Assembly: GCF_003946545.1 (NCBI RefSeq)
Contig: NZ_RHOA01000001.1
Coordinates: 248,001 to 312,000 of the forward strand
Direction: 5' to 3'
Source: Levilactobacillus tangyuanensis
GTDB lineage: Bacteria; Bacillota; Bacilli; Lactobacillales; Lactobacillaceae
DNA length: 64,000 nucleotides
The notes under the pieces are model-generated. The model worked only from the letters and a program-made list of their open reading frames with translations, was not told the DNA's origin and ran no database searches. Position numbers and translations under genes: made by a program. Of this stretch, positions 50,179 through 59,638 are shown in pieces (the stretch's first letter is position 1; each line of letters starts with the position of its first letter).

Positions 50179-50225
50179 ATTAAGTCACCTCTAAAAAATT
50201 GTGAATGCTCTTAGAACGATATGAG

Positions 50226-50604
50226 CTATGAGTTGTTTGTTTTATGCTTACTCGATTTATCTGGCATTTCTGAGGACCGTCCTTTGAATGGCTTCAACTG
50301 TTCCTCCACCAAATTACGCTCCCAATCCCAAATTGTGACTGGATTCTTGGTACGAAAATGTTCCGTAGTCGCAGGATAAGAGGTGTGATGAACTTGGTCT
50401 CATTTGATAACTTCAATTTTAAAGGAATAGTCATAGAAAGTCTTCTCAGAATAATTCTGAAGGCCTTGAACTCCGAATAACTTACAGCTCATTAGTCATT
50501 GATACATGGCCGCATTACCCTTGATGCCATACGGTCTCATGAGTGAAAGGGCTACGCATTTTGAAGCTGTTTTTTTAGATTTGTTGTTTAATCTTAGCCG
50601 TTAA
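50226..50604 (-). pseudogene. Decayed IS3-family transposase OrfA
   Basis: Minus-strand reading gives MRPYGIKGNAAMYQ, then a stop, LMSCKLFGVQGLQNYSEKTF, YDYSFKIEVIK, a stop, then DQVHHTSYPATTEHF, RTKNPVTIWDWERNLVEEQL and KPFKGRSSEMPDKSSKHK. This is the helix-turn-helix OrfA pattern of IS3/IS150-type elements. Both internal TGA codons (50496-50498 and 50400-50402) sit where the family has Trp, so TGG to TGA changes are likely; the N-terminal end is also frameshifted near 50575. No OrfB follows. It marks a past insertion in this accessory block. Confidence 0.75.
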
Positions 50605-50611
50605 TATAATG

Positions 50612-50650
50612 GAGCCCCCAAAATTGGAAAAAATCCAGTTCTGGGGGCTC
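50612..50650. repeat. Hairpin at the end of the IS remnant
   Basis: GAGCCCCC (50612-50619) and GGGGGCTC (50643-50650) are perfect arms with inner AATTGGA/TCCAGTT. Its place upstream of the orfA remnant suits an IS terminal inverted repeat or leader hairpin. Confidence 0.5.
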
Positions 50651-51150
50651 ACTGTCGCTCTAGGTAAATGAGTTTTGTTACTTGTTTGTCTACCGAGAGA
50701 GGCGTATAGCCTGGGACACGGTCCGGTGACTATTTTGAGTTGGCAGCTAAAGATGAGAATAGGTTAAATATCTTTAGAACGTCCTGTCTGACTATCAAAT
50801 CATTCATAGAAATATGGTTAGTTGGACTGACCATCTAAAATGAGTGTGTTATATATCTGAAATTGTGTAACGTCACTTATGGGCCATTGATTTGCCGATT
50901 CATGTGAAAGAGTTAAACCGATATACCTTCTATAACCGGCGTAACAACGGCAATTATTCACAAGTGTTCATGACTCATCCAATAATCTTTTAAACATAAA
51001 AACGCAAAAATCTTTGCGGGTATGGACTAGATTTTAACCAACTGATTAGCTATAATTGATATTATAAAGGGCTTACATTTTTGAGGCTAACAATCGGGTG
51101 GCCGCCACACGACAGACCATTCTGTAACGACCATAACCTGTTTTGGAGGG
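50651..51150 (+). other. AT-rich intergenic region with promoter of surface gene 2
   Basis: No gene is supported. CGCAAA-AATC-TTTGCG (51003-51018) is a small hairpin. TATAATTGATATTATAAA (51051-51068) closely matches TATAATTGGCATTGTAAA (53431-53448) upstream of surface gene 3, so the -10 region is shared between paralogues. Confidence 0.5.
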
Positions 51151-51159
51151 GTGTTATTT

Positions 51160-53289
51160 ATGTTTAATTCGATGAATACCAGGGAACATTATAAGATGTA
51201 CAAGAAGGGAAAAACCTGGATTTTTGCTGGCATCGTGACGGCTTCCTTGGCGTTGGGCGTGGTTGGTGGTCAAACGGCCCATGCGGATACGTTGGCACCG
51301 GATTCCACGGGAGAACAGGACCAATCAACAGTTTCGGATAAATCGGCGGCACCAGATAAGCAGGTGGTGTTAGATACAACGAAGACCGCTGGCAACGTTG
51401 ATGACCAGAAGTCCGATGGGGATAATCCAGATGCGACCGAGTCAGCTGGCGATAAGACCGGCGATCCGGCACCGGTTGATAAGCCGGCAGGTGATGCTGA
51501 CAAAAAAATTGCTGACAATACGACTGATACAGGGGCGGTCGTTAACAATGACGACTCCTCAAAAGTAGTCAACAACCTCAGTCGCAAGGCGCCGGCCGCA
51601 CCGGCCGCACCGGCTGCACCAACTGCTCGTATGGCAGCGCCAGTGGTTAAGGCCGATGAGTCGATTGATGCTTGGATGCCTAACAAGACGTTGCAAGCAG
51701 ATATGTTATCGTACTTTCAAGGGGCGTACATTGCTGACAACCCTTCGATTGCGGCATCGGGTAAGACATGGTCAACGGCCGCAGATATTACTCAGGCCGA
51801 CATGTTGCTTCTGAACTACGTCTTCTTCAAGGATACCTACATTGATGGCAAGAGCTCGTTCTCGCTAAAGGGGTTAGAGTACGCGAAAAACTTAACGCAC
51901 CTGATTATCTCTGATGAATTGAATTACGCACCGTACATGATTCGCGCGGATGTTACGGACCTCACGCCATTACAGGGTTTGACGAAATTAACCTCGTTGG
52001 AAGTCGTGGGCCAACGGTTGACCGACATTACGCCGATCGCTGGACTGAAGAACATTACTAGCCTGTCAATTGCCCAGAATTGTATCGCAGACTTCTCTTC
52101 GCTAAATGCCGCCCAATATTCAGACTTGAGACTGGATCAACAACTCATTGAGAACAAAGTTATGTATATCCCTAAGACAAATGAATATGTCTTAGTTAGC
52201 CCAGTCAAGGCGCCACAAGGATTAACTTTTACGCTAGATGACATTCCAACAGCAATCGGTGTCCCAATTACCGCGCCATCACACCCTGAGTCCACCGTCC
52301 GTATCTTTTGGAACGGCGCTACCGGTTATTCACTGGATGGCGAAAAGATTTCTTTCACAGGGATTAAAGATCAAATTATGCCGGGACAGACGGAAAATCC
52401 TTGGACGCAAATGTATCCAAACCTGGTTGCTGAAGATTACACTTACTTCTTGGACGTTCTTTATACCACGACGATTAATGGCAATAAGGTGACGGCTGTT
52501 CAAATGGTGACGCCATACATCAAGGCCGATCAAGCAGCCGACGTCACCGTAAATTACGTCGATGACAGTGGCAATCAGGTGGCCGATCCCGATACCTTGA
52601 CCGGGTTTATCGGTGAAGACTACACGGCGGTGGCCAAGACCATCGATGGCTATGAATTAACCAAGACGCCAGACAATGCTACGGGGGCCTTCTCCGATAC
52701 GGCCCAAACCGTAACCTTCGTCTACAAGAAGGTTGGTGGCACGGTAACGCCACCGGTTAACCCTAGTCAAACGGTGACGATGACGGTCCACTATGAAACG
52801 TCTAATGGGACTAAAGTGGCACCGGACGTGATCTTGACGGGTAAGGCGGGGGACAGTTACACGTCCAGCCCGGCTACGGTTGATGGCTACAAATTGGTCA
52901 CGACGCCGGCCAACGCCAACGGCACTTTTGGCAACGCAGATGGGTCAATCACCTACGTTTACGCCAAGACCGGCGGCGATGGCGACCTGGTTACCGATGG
53001 TAATGGCGGCGACAAGCCAAGTACCAACAAGCCTGGCAAGCCCGCAACCAAGCCAGGTAGCGGCAAGACCCCAACGACTAACAATGGCGGTCAAGCGGCG
53101 ACGGTAACCAGTAATCTGAGCGCTAAGCCGGGTGCTGTTCACGCGGCCAGCCTGGCCAACACGGTTGATGCCGACAAGACGACCTTGCCACAAACCAATG
53201 ATGAAACAACGTCACCACTTTGGGGATTGGCTGTTCTGGGGTCACTCCTTGGATTAGTGGGTTTTAAGCGGCGTAAGCACAACAACTAA
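51160..53289 (+). CDS. LPxTG-anchored surface protein with LRR and MucBP domains (2)
   Basis: Paralogue of the first surface protein, 709 residues. The signal region has a full KxYKxGKxW motif (KMYKKGKTW) and a cleavage site near AHA. A Pro/Ala/Asp-rich stalk (about 45-165, with PAAPAAPAAPTA) leads to the cap SIDAWMPNKTLQADML and LRRs (LTDITPIAGLKNITSL). Two MucBP repeats (VNYVDDSGNQVADPDTLTG; VHYETSNGTKVAPDVILTG) precede a Gly/Lys/Pro linker. The sorting signal is LPQTNDE at 676-682, the LPQTxE-like form of lactobacilli. ATG 51160 follows GGAGGGG. Adhesin role inferred. Confidence 0.92.
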   Translation: MFNSMNTREHYKMYKKGKTWIFAGIVTASLALGVVGGQTAHADTLAPDSTGEQDQSTVSDKSAAPDKQVVLDTTKTAGNVDDQKSDGDNPDATESAGDKTGDPAPVDKPAGDADKKIADNTTDTGAVVNNDDSSKVVNNLSRKAPAAPAAPAAPTARMAAPVVKADESIDAWMPNKTLQADMLSYFQGAYIADNPSIAASGKTWSTAADITQADMLLLNYVFFKDTYIDGKSSFSLKGLEYAKNLTHLIISDELNYAPYMIRADVTDLTPLQGLTKLTSLEVVGQRLTDITPIAGLKNITSLSIAQNCIADFSSLNAAQYSDLRLDQQLIENKVMYIPKTNEYVLVSPVKAPQGLTFTLDDIPTAIGVPITAPSHPESTVRIFWNGATGYSLDGEKISFTGIKDQIMPGQTENPWTQMYPNLVAEDYTYFLDVLYTTTINGNKVTAVQMVTPYIKADQAADVTVNYVDDSGNQVADPDTLTGFIGEDYTAVAKTIDGYELTKTPDNATGAFSDTAQTVTFVYKKVGGTVTPPVNPSQTVTMTVHYETSNGTKVAPDVILTGKAGDSYTSSPATVDGYKLVTTPANANGTFGNADGSITYVYAKTGGDGDLVTDGNGGDKPSTNKPGKPATKPGSGKTPTTNNGGQAATVTSNLSAKPGAVHAASLANTVDADKTTLPQTNDETTSPLWGLAVLGSLLGLVGFKRRKHNN

Positions 53290-53304
53290 AAAGTGATTTG
53301 ATGG

Positions 53305-53335
53305 GGTCCGATTCCGTTGGGAATCGGACCTTTTT
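53305..53335 (+). terminator. Rho-independent terminator
   Basis: GGTCCGATTCC (53305-53315) and GGAATCGGACC (53320-53330) are perfect arms, followed by five T. Confidence 0.9.
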
Positions 53336-53430
53336 GGCGTTCTGAAATTGGATGTTACCGTAATACATGGTACATATTAACTACTATAAGAATAGTTTAA
53401 TCTATACTAGCTTTTTAAGAGGTAACCCGA

Positions 53431-53448
53431 TATAATTGGCATTGTAAA
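53431..53448 (+). promoter_or_regulatory. -10 region of surface gene 3, shared with surface gene 2
   Basis: TATAATTGGCATTGTAAA differs from the 51051-51068 tract at only three positions. Confidence 0.5.
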
Positions 53449-53528
53449 AAGACATTAATGACTTCACACCAATTTAGTTATGGATCACTATTGTTGGCCC
53501 TGATAGGAACTATTTGAGGAGGATAATT

Positions 53529-55580
53529 GTGCTGAAGAGAACGGAAACCCACCAACACTTTAAGATGTATAAGCAAGGCAAGCACTGGCTGTTTGCGAGC
53601 ATCACCACGGGAATTTTAGCAGTAGGATTCGGGGGCGTGACCGCCCAGGCGGATGATCAGCTGACCACCGATCAATCAGTGGTTACCACGAGCGCCGAGG
53701 AGACGAAAAACGAGGAATCGACTGTCACCCTGATGCCACCGGCTACCGCAGATGTGGACAACAATGTGGTGGTCGATCAGGACCTGACGCCCCCGGTCAC
53801 GGCCGATCCTGCGCCTGAACGAGAGGCTGCAAATGAAAGCGTTCACAAAAGTAGTGATACGAAACCGACCCCAACCACCACGGCCGTGGCCACTGAAGAG
53901 ACGGTCACACCTTTACCAGCACCGACCGACACCGAACTAGGTGCAACGCCGAAGATCAAGGCGGTGAAGCTGGTTCACGCTGAGTTGACCCGCCTGAGTA
54001 AGGCCGACCAAACGATTGACGATTGGATGCCCAATCAGCGCCTTCAAGAGGTGGTTCTTGCGGCCTTACGGAAACAGAATCCCGGGCAGTCGTGGGCTAA
54101 CGCTCAGGCGATTACCCAGGCGGATATGTTGTTACTGACCAGTATCTATGCGGACGGCCGTAACGGCATGGGGACCTATATTGACGGGGAAACCGAGTAC
54201 TCCTTGGAAGGCCTACAATACGCGACGAACCTGACATCATTAACGTTGACCAATAGTTTTAATTATGCTCCAGGCGCTTACTACGGTGACATTGTCGATG
54301 TGAGTCCACTGAAGAATCTACAGAAGCTCACCAAGGTTGACTTGCAACATAATCGGATTGAAGATGCCACGGACCTGGCTAATCTGGAGAATGTGACGAC
54401 GATGCTGGTCAATTACAACCATATCCGAGATCTATCGCCATTTGGTAAGCGTGACTACAAGGAATACGGCGATAGCTCACAGGTGATCTATCTCGATCCG
54501 ATTGTGATTAATGATGCCACGCGAGAGGGGCATCTGAAGGTGCAATGTATCCGGCGCGATGGCACCGTGGTGCAACTCGAGTGGTCGGAACGCGTCTTGG
54601 TTCCAGTATTCTTCTATAACAGTTTCACCTACATGTTCCATTACAGTGCGGGTGAGGCGGTTTCTGACGGCGAAGGTGGGCTGTACTATAGTCATATTCC
54701 CGACCAGAAGCCGGGGCTGACGACCTATCCCAATGTCACGGTGAAGCCCCTTAAGGACTATTATTTCCTGACCGGGAAATATTCATCGGTTAATCCATCC
54801 GGGACCCAAGACTTTGCGGTGATCCAACCCTATACCATCGCGGCCGCCGCGGAGAGTGTCACCGTGCACTACCAAGATGAGCAGGGCAAGCAGGTTGCGC
54901 CAGATACGGTGTTACCAGCCGGAGCGGTTGGTGAGGATTACAGCACGGAACCCCTGAAGATTTCCGGGTACACGTTGGTTAAGACGCCGGACAACGCCAC
55001 CGGTCAATACGGGACGGACCCCATCGAGGTCACCTATGTGTACCGTAAGGATGCGGGAACGGTGACCCCGCCGGTCGTGACGCCGACCGAGGAAACGACG
55101 GTGACGGTGCATCATCAGCTGGCCGATGGGACGGCGATTGCGGCTAACCAGGTCTTGAAGGGCCAGGTTGGGAGTGCCTATCAGAGTCAGCCCGTTCAGA
55201 TCGCCGGGTACAAGTTGGTCAAGACGCCTAGCAACGCCAGTGGGGTCTTTGGCGAAGTTGACACCGAGGTGACCTATGTCTACGAAAAGGTGGAGACCGG
55301 CGGCGGTGGTGACCTGATTACCGATGGCGGCGGGGACGACAATGACGGGGATTCCGGAACTGGTGGTCAGCCGGGCGGGATTACCACGACGGCGCCTTCC
55401 GATGATAATGGATCGACCCCGCTTTCCACGGGTAATGCTGGCGATCAAGGAGTGGCGGCAACCACTCTGCCACAGACCGATGAGGAACAAGTCTCCGGAT
55501 GGTGGGGCATTGGCGGCCTGATCCTAGTTCTGACGGGAAGCTGGTGGTTACGGCGCCGGCGGACGTCACGTCGGGAGTAA
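53529..55580 (+). CDS. LPxTG-anchored surface protein with LRR and MucBP domains (3)
   Basis: Third paralogue, 683 residues, starting at GTG 53529, six bases after GAGGAGG. The KxYKxGKxW signal is complete (KMYKQGKHW). After a Thr/Pro/Glu-rich stalk comes the cap TIDDWMPNQRLQEVVL and LRRs (VSPLKNLQKLTKVDLQHNRI), then a 100-residue region ending near residue 440, two MucBP repeats (VHYQDEQGKQVAPDTVL; VHHQLADGTAIAANQVL) and an acidic glycine-rich linker. The sorting signal is LPQTDEE at 647-653. Probable adhesin. Confidence 0.92.
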   Translation: MLKRTETHQHFKMYKQGKHWLFASITTGILAVGFGGVTAQADDQLTTDQSVVTTSAEETKNEESTVTLMPPATADVDNNVVVDQDLTPPVTADPAPEREAANESVHKSSDTKPTPTTTAVATEETVTPLPAPTDTELGATPKIKAVKLVHAELTRLSKADQTIDDWMPNQRLQEVVLAALRKQNPGQSWANAQAITQADMLLLTSIYADGRNGMGTYIDGETEYSLEGLQYATNLTSLTLTNSFNYAPGAYYGDIVDVSPLKNLQKLTKVDLQHNRIEDATDLANLENVTTMLVNYNHIRDLSPFGKRDYKEYGDSSQVIYLDPIVINDATREGHLKVQCIRRDGTVVQLEWSERVLVPVFFYNSFTYMFHYSAGEAVSDGEGGLYYSHIPDQKPGLTTYPNVTVKPLKDYYFLTGKYSSVNPSGTQDFAVIQPYTIAAAAESVTVHYQDEQGKQVAPDTVLPAGAVGEDYSTEPLKISGYTLVKTPDNATGQYGTDPIEVTYVYRKDAGTVTPPVVTPTEETTVTVHHQLADGTAIAANQVLKGQVGSAYQSQPVQIAGYKLVKTPSNASGVFGEVDTEVTYVYEKVETGGGGDLITDGGGDDNDGDSGTGGQPGGITTTAPSDDNGSTPLSTGNAGDQGVAATTLPQTDEEQVSGWWGIGGLILVLTGSWWLRRRRTSRRE

Positions 55581-55636
55581 GTATGACTGGCAAGATTGAT
55601 TGGTAATTGAACGGTAGAACGATCAAGCGACGACTG

Positions 55637-55664
55637 AGCCCGTGGACCACTCACGGGCTTTTTT
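55637..55664 (+). terminator. Rho-independent terminator
   Basis: AGCCCGTG (55637-55644) and CACGGGCT (55652-55659) arms with a T tract. The rest of 55665-55970 holds no gene. Confidence 0.88.
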
Positions 55665-55970
55665 GGTGCCAGCAACCAGTGGCTTTTGGATAATTGGTCT
55701 AGGTACAATCGTTCATCGTTATTATAGAATTGTTCATGCACAAATTAGCTGGATGAAACTTTGTACAGTCACCGATTTAGGGCCTCAATTCCCTTGTAAA
55801 GCGTGGAAAATATGAGACAATGACCTTGAAAAGAGAATCGTACACAGTGTTTAAAGTATGAGTGTTCCATGGCAATGGTGATAAGATTCTCAGAATTATG
55901 ACGAACACTTATTAAGTGAATCTGATCTAGTAGGGGTTCTGAGGAGGACCCGCACGAGGAGGAAGCTATC

Positions 55971-56312
55971 ATGACAAGAGCAGTTTTAAATGGAACTAAG
56001 TGTATTTATGCTACCCTAACCGTTTTGGCAGTGAGCATGGGACTAACTGGTATTGGTGTTTCCGCAAAGGCCGACAGCACACCAGCAAGTCATGTTTCAA
56101 TTACCGCCGTCAAGACCAGCAACAAGGCAAGCCATGTGACCAATCTCGATGCTAAGCCAGCAACGGATGTTAAGCTAGCTTCAGCACATAAGGCAAACCT
56201 GGCACAAGACAATTCGACTCGTTCACAACCAGCCGACTGGTTAACGGCCGGAATCGCTGTGGCAATGGCCGTGTTAGCTCCTGCCGGTTTGATTACCAAG
56301 CGTCAACATTAA
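55971..56312 (+). CDS. Small secreted or membrane-anchored surface protein
   Basis: A 113-residue protein with an N-terminal signal peptide (CIYATLTVLAVSMGLTGIG, cleavage near AKA), a Lys/Ala/Ser-rich middle of about 55 residues, and a C-terminal hydrophobic helix (WLTAGIAVAMAVLAPAGLI) with basic end TKRQH. The C-terminus has the shape of a sorting signal without an LPxTG motif (SQPADW stands in its place), so it is either membrane-anchored or a degenerate sortase substrate. GAGGAGGAAG precedes ATG. Unrecognised family; it lies between large surface genes. Confidence 0.75.
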   Translation: MTRAVLNGTKCIYATLTVLAVSMGLTGIGVSAKADSTPASHVSITAVKTSNKASHVTNLDAKPATDVKLASAHKANLAQDNSTRSQPADWLTAGIAVAMAVLAPAGLITKRQH

Positions 56313-56325
56313 TTGCTATTATTCC

Positions 56326-56359
56326 AGCACTCCCGATGATTGTCGGGGGTGCTTTTTTT
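56326..56359 (+). terminator. Rho-independent terminator
   Basis: AGCACTCCCGA (56326-56336) pairs with TCGGGGGTGCT (56343-56353), then seven T. Confidence 0.88.
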
Positions 56360-56520
56360 GTTGGTCCGGCTATTTTCACCCCAGATTGGTCAAAGTGGTA
56401 AATTAACCCGTCATAAACTAGTTTGTTACTAAAATAATTTTACAAACGTTATTGATTGTTGGGTGAGATAGGGCGAAAATAAAGGTGGAGTTTTAATTGG
56501 AAAGGTAGGGACCAATTGAT

Positions 56521-58563
56521 ATGGAAACTAAACGGACGCATTACAGGATGTACAAGGCTGGCCGTCGCTGGGTATTTGCCTGTGCCATTGTTTTGGCTTT
56601 AGGTGGTGGTGCGGTGACCGCCCACGCCGATGCTAGTGATGCTGGGATCGACAATAATACTGATAGTTCGCTAGTTAAGTCGGGGAGCGACTCGGATGGA
56701 ACTGGCAGTGGTGCCAGCGATGCTGATAAAGACAATGAATTGACTAAAACCGACGTCAAGTCTACTGGTGACTTGACTAATAAAGACAGCAATACCGGCA
56801 CGAATTTGACTGGTGGTACCAAGGTTGTCACCAATGTTAAGACGGCCGTTGGTTCAAGAAAAATGTTGGCTTTACAACGGCCTCAAGGCCGGATGGGGGC
56901 CGTTGCGGCAACGGATAAAGGCACAACCACGCCATCCAGTAACCCTGTGACGACACCAACGACATCAACGGTAACGCCAACCGCTACCAAGACTTCGGCG
57001 ACCGTTAAAGCAGCATTGGCTCGATTAGCTGCTGCCGCCAAGAAAACCACGGTTACCACGGCCTTAACGCCATATGCCGAATCTGGTATTCAAGCCGGTG
57101 GAAGTGTCTACGATGACTATCCCGACTTGGATAATATCTTAGGGGTCTCTTCCGTCTTCCATATCTTTGCTCGTGAAGCTGAATTGAACGCCCATACGAA
57201 TGGGAACGTGGCGGTTCAAAACTTGATTGGGAACGTTAACTTCGGGACCAACATCATCGAAGAACTGCTGGACAAGGATATTTCTTACATTCAAAACATA
57301 ACGAACATCGCCGGAAGTTCCTTCGTTTCCGGTGGGGACACCCGGGAAAACAAGGTCGTCTTTGGGGATGGTATCGACATTGACATCAGTAACCCTAACC
57401 GGCCAATGGTCAACGGGGTCTACATCGACCACTTATTAGCACAAGAAGTTTACCAGGACCAAATAGGTCAAACCTACATAGATTTCGATGCCGAATTTGC
57501 CCGTCTGAAGAAGGTTAACCAACAGTTGGCCGAAAGCTCAAGCACGGCGTCCTACGACGTTAGTGACTTCCCTGATCAAAACAATCGGGTCATCGATGTT
57601 AGTGATTTGAAGCCTAATGCGGACAACAAGATTATCATCAATATCACCGCGGACATGTTGACGGGGAACACCCCATTGACCATCGCCGGGCTGTCGCCAG
57701 AAGAATCTGGGACAACGGTGATCATTAACGTCGATACACAAGGTCAATCGGACCTCGATTTGAAGTCACAAATCAAGATTAAGTACAGTGATGGTAGCGA
57801 TCGGGACAACCAGGAAACCGAGGACTTCGGGGACAACCATCTGTTGTGGAACTTCTACGACAGTACGGCCAGCGACAAACAATATGGTGGAACCATCACC
57901 ATTGACGCCCCATTCCAAGGGAGTATTCTGGCCCCATCTGCCGAAATTGTCGCCAACCAAAACCTTGACGGAAACATCATTGCCGACAAGGTCATTATCA
58001 ATGCCGAATCTCACCGGTGGGACCTACAAGATCACACCGATGAAGAGGAAGATGGCAATGAAAATGAGTTTGAAATTGGCGTGCCACTTCCCGGAATTGA
58101 TGTTCAATTCCCTGAAGAACCCGAAGGCCCAGATACCGAAACACCCGGGACGGAGAATCCTGACACGGAGAAGCCTGGGACCGAAATTCCTGGGGAACCA
58201 AACGAAGGCACGGATGAAGGTGACGAGGATCTCTATGAACACGAACGGCCTGATTACGAAGATAACTTCGAAGACGATCTGATCGACTTCGAAAGTGAAA
58301 GTCCTAGTGAGGCTCACGCGGATGAAGAGGCCCTATTGAATCGCGTCGATGCGGCGATTGCCCAAGCACGGGCGGACGGCAATTCTGCGCTAGTGGCCCG
58401 GTTAGAAGCCATCCGTGGGGACATTCTGGCGGCCTTAGGTCTATCGGACGGGTTACCACAAACGGGTGAAGCTTCAGACAATTGGCTACGAGTTGTTGGC
58501 TTGGCCTTGGCCGGTGGCGTCTTAAGCACCTTGGGCATTGCCCGTCGGCGGCGTCATAATTAG
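56521..58563 (+). CDS. LPxTG-anchored surface protein with choice-of-anchor A domain
   Basis: Wall-anchored protein of 680 residues. The signal has the KxYKxGKxW-like RMYKAGRRW. After a Ser/Asp/Thr-rich stalk, residues about 200-510 form a choice-of-anchor A-type domain: YDDYPDLDNILGVSSVFHIF, then LIGNVNFGTN and the late FQGSILAPSAEIVANQNLDG followed by NIIADKVIINAESHRW. An acidic Glu/Pro-rich linker (about 515-600) and a charged helix precede LPQTGEA at 645-651. Unlike its three neighbours it has no LRR or MucBP. Role in attachment is inferred from the domain and anchor. Confidence 0.88.
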   Translation: METKRTHYRMYKAGRRWVFACAIVLALGGGAVTAHADASDAGIDNNTDSSLVKSGSDSDGTGSGASDADKDNELTKTDVKSTGDLTNKDSNTGTNLTGGTKVVTNVKTAVGSRKMLALQRPQGRMGAVAATDKGTTTPSSNPVTTPTTSTVTPTATKTSATVKAALARLAAAAKKTTVTTALTPYAESGIQAGGSVYDDYPDLDNILGVSSVFHIFAREAELNAHTNGNVAVQNLIGNVNFGTNIIEELLDKDISYIQNITNIAGSSFVSGGDTRENKVVFGDGIDIDISNPNRPMVNGVYIDHLLAQEVYQDQIGQTYIDFDAEFARLKKVNQQLAESSSTASYDVSDFPDQNNRVIDVSDLKPNADNKIIINITADMLTGNTPLTIAGLSPEESGTTVIINVDTQGQSDLDLKSQIKIKYSDGSDRDNQETEDFGDNHLLWNFYDSTASDKQYGGTITIDAPFQGSILAPSAEIVANQNLDGNIIADKVIINAESHRWDLQDHTDEEEDGNENEFEIGVPLPGIDVQFPEEPEGPDTETPGTENPDTEKPGTEIPGEPNEGTDEGDEDLYEHERPDYEDNFEDDLIDFESESPSEAHADEEALLNRVDAAIAQARADGNSALVARLEAIRGDILAALGLSDGLPQTGEASDNWLRVVGLALAGGVLSTLGIARRRRHN

Positions 58564-58592
58564 CCTCACCTTAGCTTTAACTGAATGAGAAT

Positions 58593-58635
58593 GACAGGTA
58601 TCGTCAGCCTTCTGGTTGGGGATGCCTGTTTTTTT
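58593..58635 (+). terminator. Rho-independent terminator
   Basis: ACAGGTATC and GATGCCTGT arms surround a 19-base loop, followed by seven T. Confidence 0.78.
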
Positions 58636-58746
58636 GTGATCAACATGGTCACACATGATGTTTAAGAAATTTGGGCTATTCGCTGGCTTTAAATGAGCGA
58701 ATGGTGTAACTTATAAAGTAACATCAAATGAACGGGAGTGGATGAT

Positions 58747-59601
58747 ATGAAAATTGTTGTAACTGGAGCGACGGGCCACTTAGGCCAACAGATTGTTGAG
58801 GCAATGGCCAAGTTGGTTTCACCTGATCAGATGACCTTAGGGGTGCATACGCCGGCCAAGGCTGCCAAGTTTGCGGCACGGGGAATGGGCGTCGAAGCGT
58901 TAGACTATCAGGATCCGACAAGCGTCGCGGCCGTCTTGAACGGCGCCGACGTGGTGGTCTATGTCCCTAGCAAGAGTCATGACAGTTTCAGTCGGGTGAC
59001 GGAGTTTGAACATATTATTCAGGCGGCCGAAACCGCAAAAATCGGTCATTTAGTGGTCATGGGATTCATTGCCGACCAAGCGACTAATCCGTTCGACCTG
59101 TCCGCCTTCTATGGTTACGTGCCCCGGCGCTTGGCGGCTAGTGACCTGTCCTACACGATCCTGAGAAACGCGCTGTATGCGGATCCGTTGGTGCCTTACT
59201 TGCCAGAGTTGATTGAACGTCGGAACGTGATTTACCCAATGGGCGATGCGTCCCTAAGCTTTATTAGCCTGGCCGATAGTGCTGCGGCCTTCGCTAAGGT
59301 TGCGGTTACCCCGGCCCTGTGGACACAAACGATGTACACGTTAACTCAGGAACGGTCCTACACGATGCCAGCCTTGGCGGCGGTCCTGAGCGAGGCGGCG
59401 GGTGCACCAATTGGGTATGCGCCGGTGACGTTGAAACAATTTGGCGAGCTCTATAACGAAGGCAATGAAGGGCACATGCTGTCATCGATGTATGCTGGTG
59501 GTGCGCAAGGACTCTTGGCGACGGTCACCGATGACTTCGAAAAAATCATGGGTCGGCCGGCACAGAGCCTGCCAGACTTCTTACGGCAGTCGCTTAAATA
59601 G
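58747..59601 (+). CDS. NmrA-like NAD(P)H-binding reductase (quinone reductase 2 type)
   Basis: A 284-residue atypical SDR. The cofactor motif VVTGATGHLGQQIVEAM lies at residues 4-20. The YxxxK catalytic pair of classical SDRs is absent, and the VVMGFIADQATNPFDLSAFYG and PMGDASLSFISLADSA stretches match QorB/NmrA proteins that reduce quinones or sense NADP(H). ATG 58747 is preferred to GTG 58738, which lies within the GGGAG ribosome site. It is followed 37 bases later by an Rrf2 regulator, probably co-transcribed. Confidence 0.87.
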   Translation: MKIVVTGATGHLGQQIVEAMAKLVSPDQMTLGVHTPAKAAKFAARGMGVEALDYQDPTSVAAVLNGADVVVYVPSKSHDSFSRVTEFEHIIQAAETAKIGHLVVMGFIADQATNPFDLSAFYGYVPRRLAASDLSYTILRNALYADPLVPYLPELIERRNVIYPMGDASLSFISLADSAAAFAKVAVTPALWTQTMYTLTQERSYTMPALAAVLSEAAGAPIGYAPVTLKQFGELYNEGNEGHMLSSMYAGGAQGLLATVTDDFEKIMGRPAQSLPDFLRQSLK

Positions 59602-59638
59602 TCGCGGGCCTGAGCTTAACTGGTAAAGGAGGGGCAAC

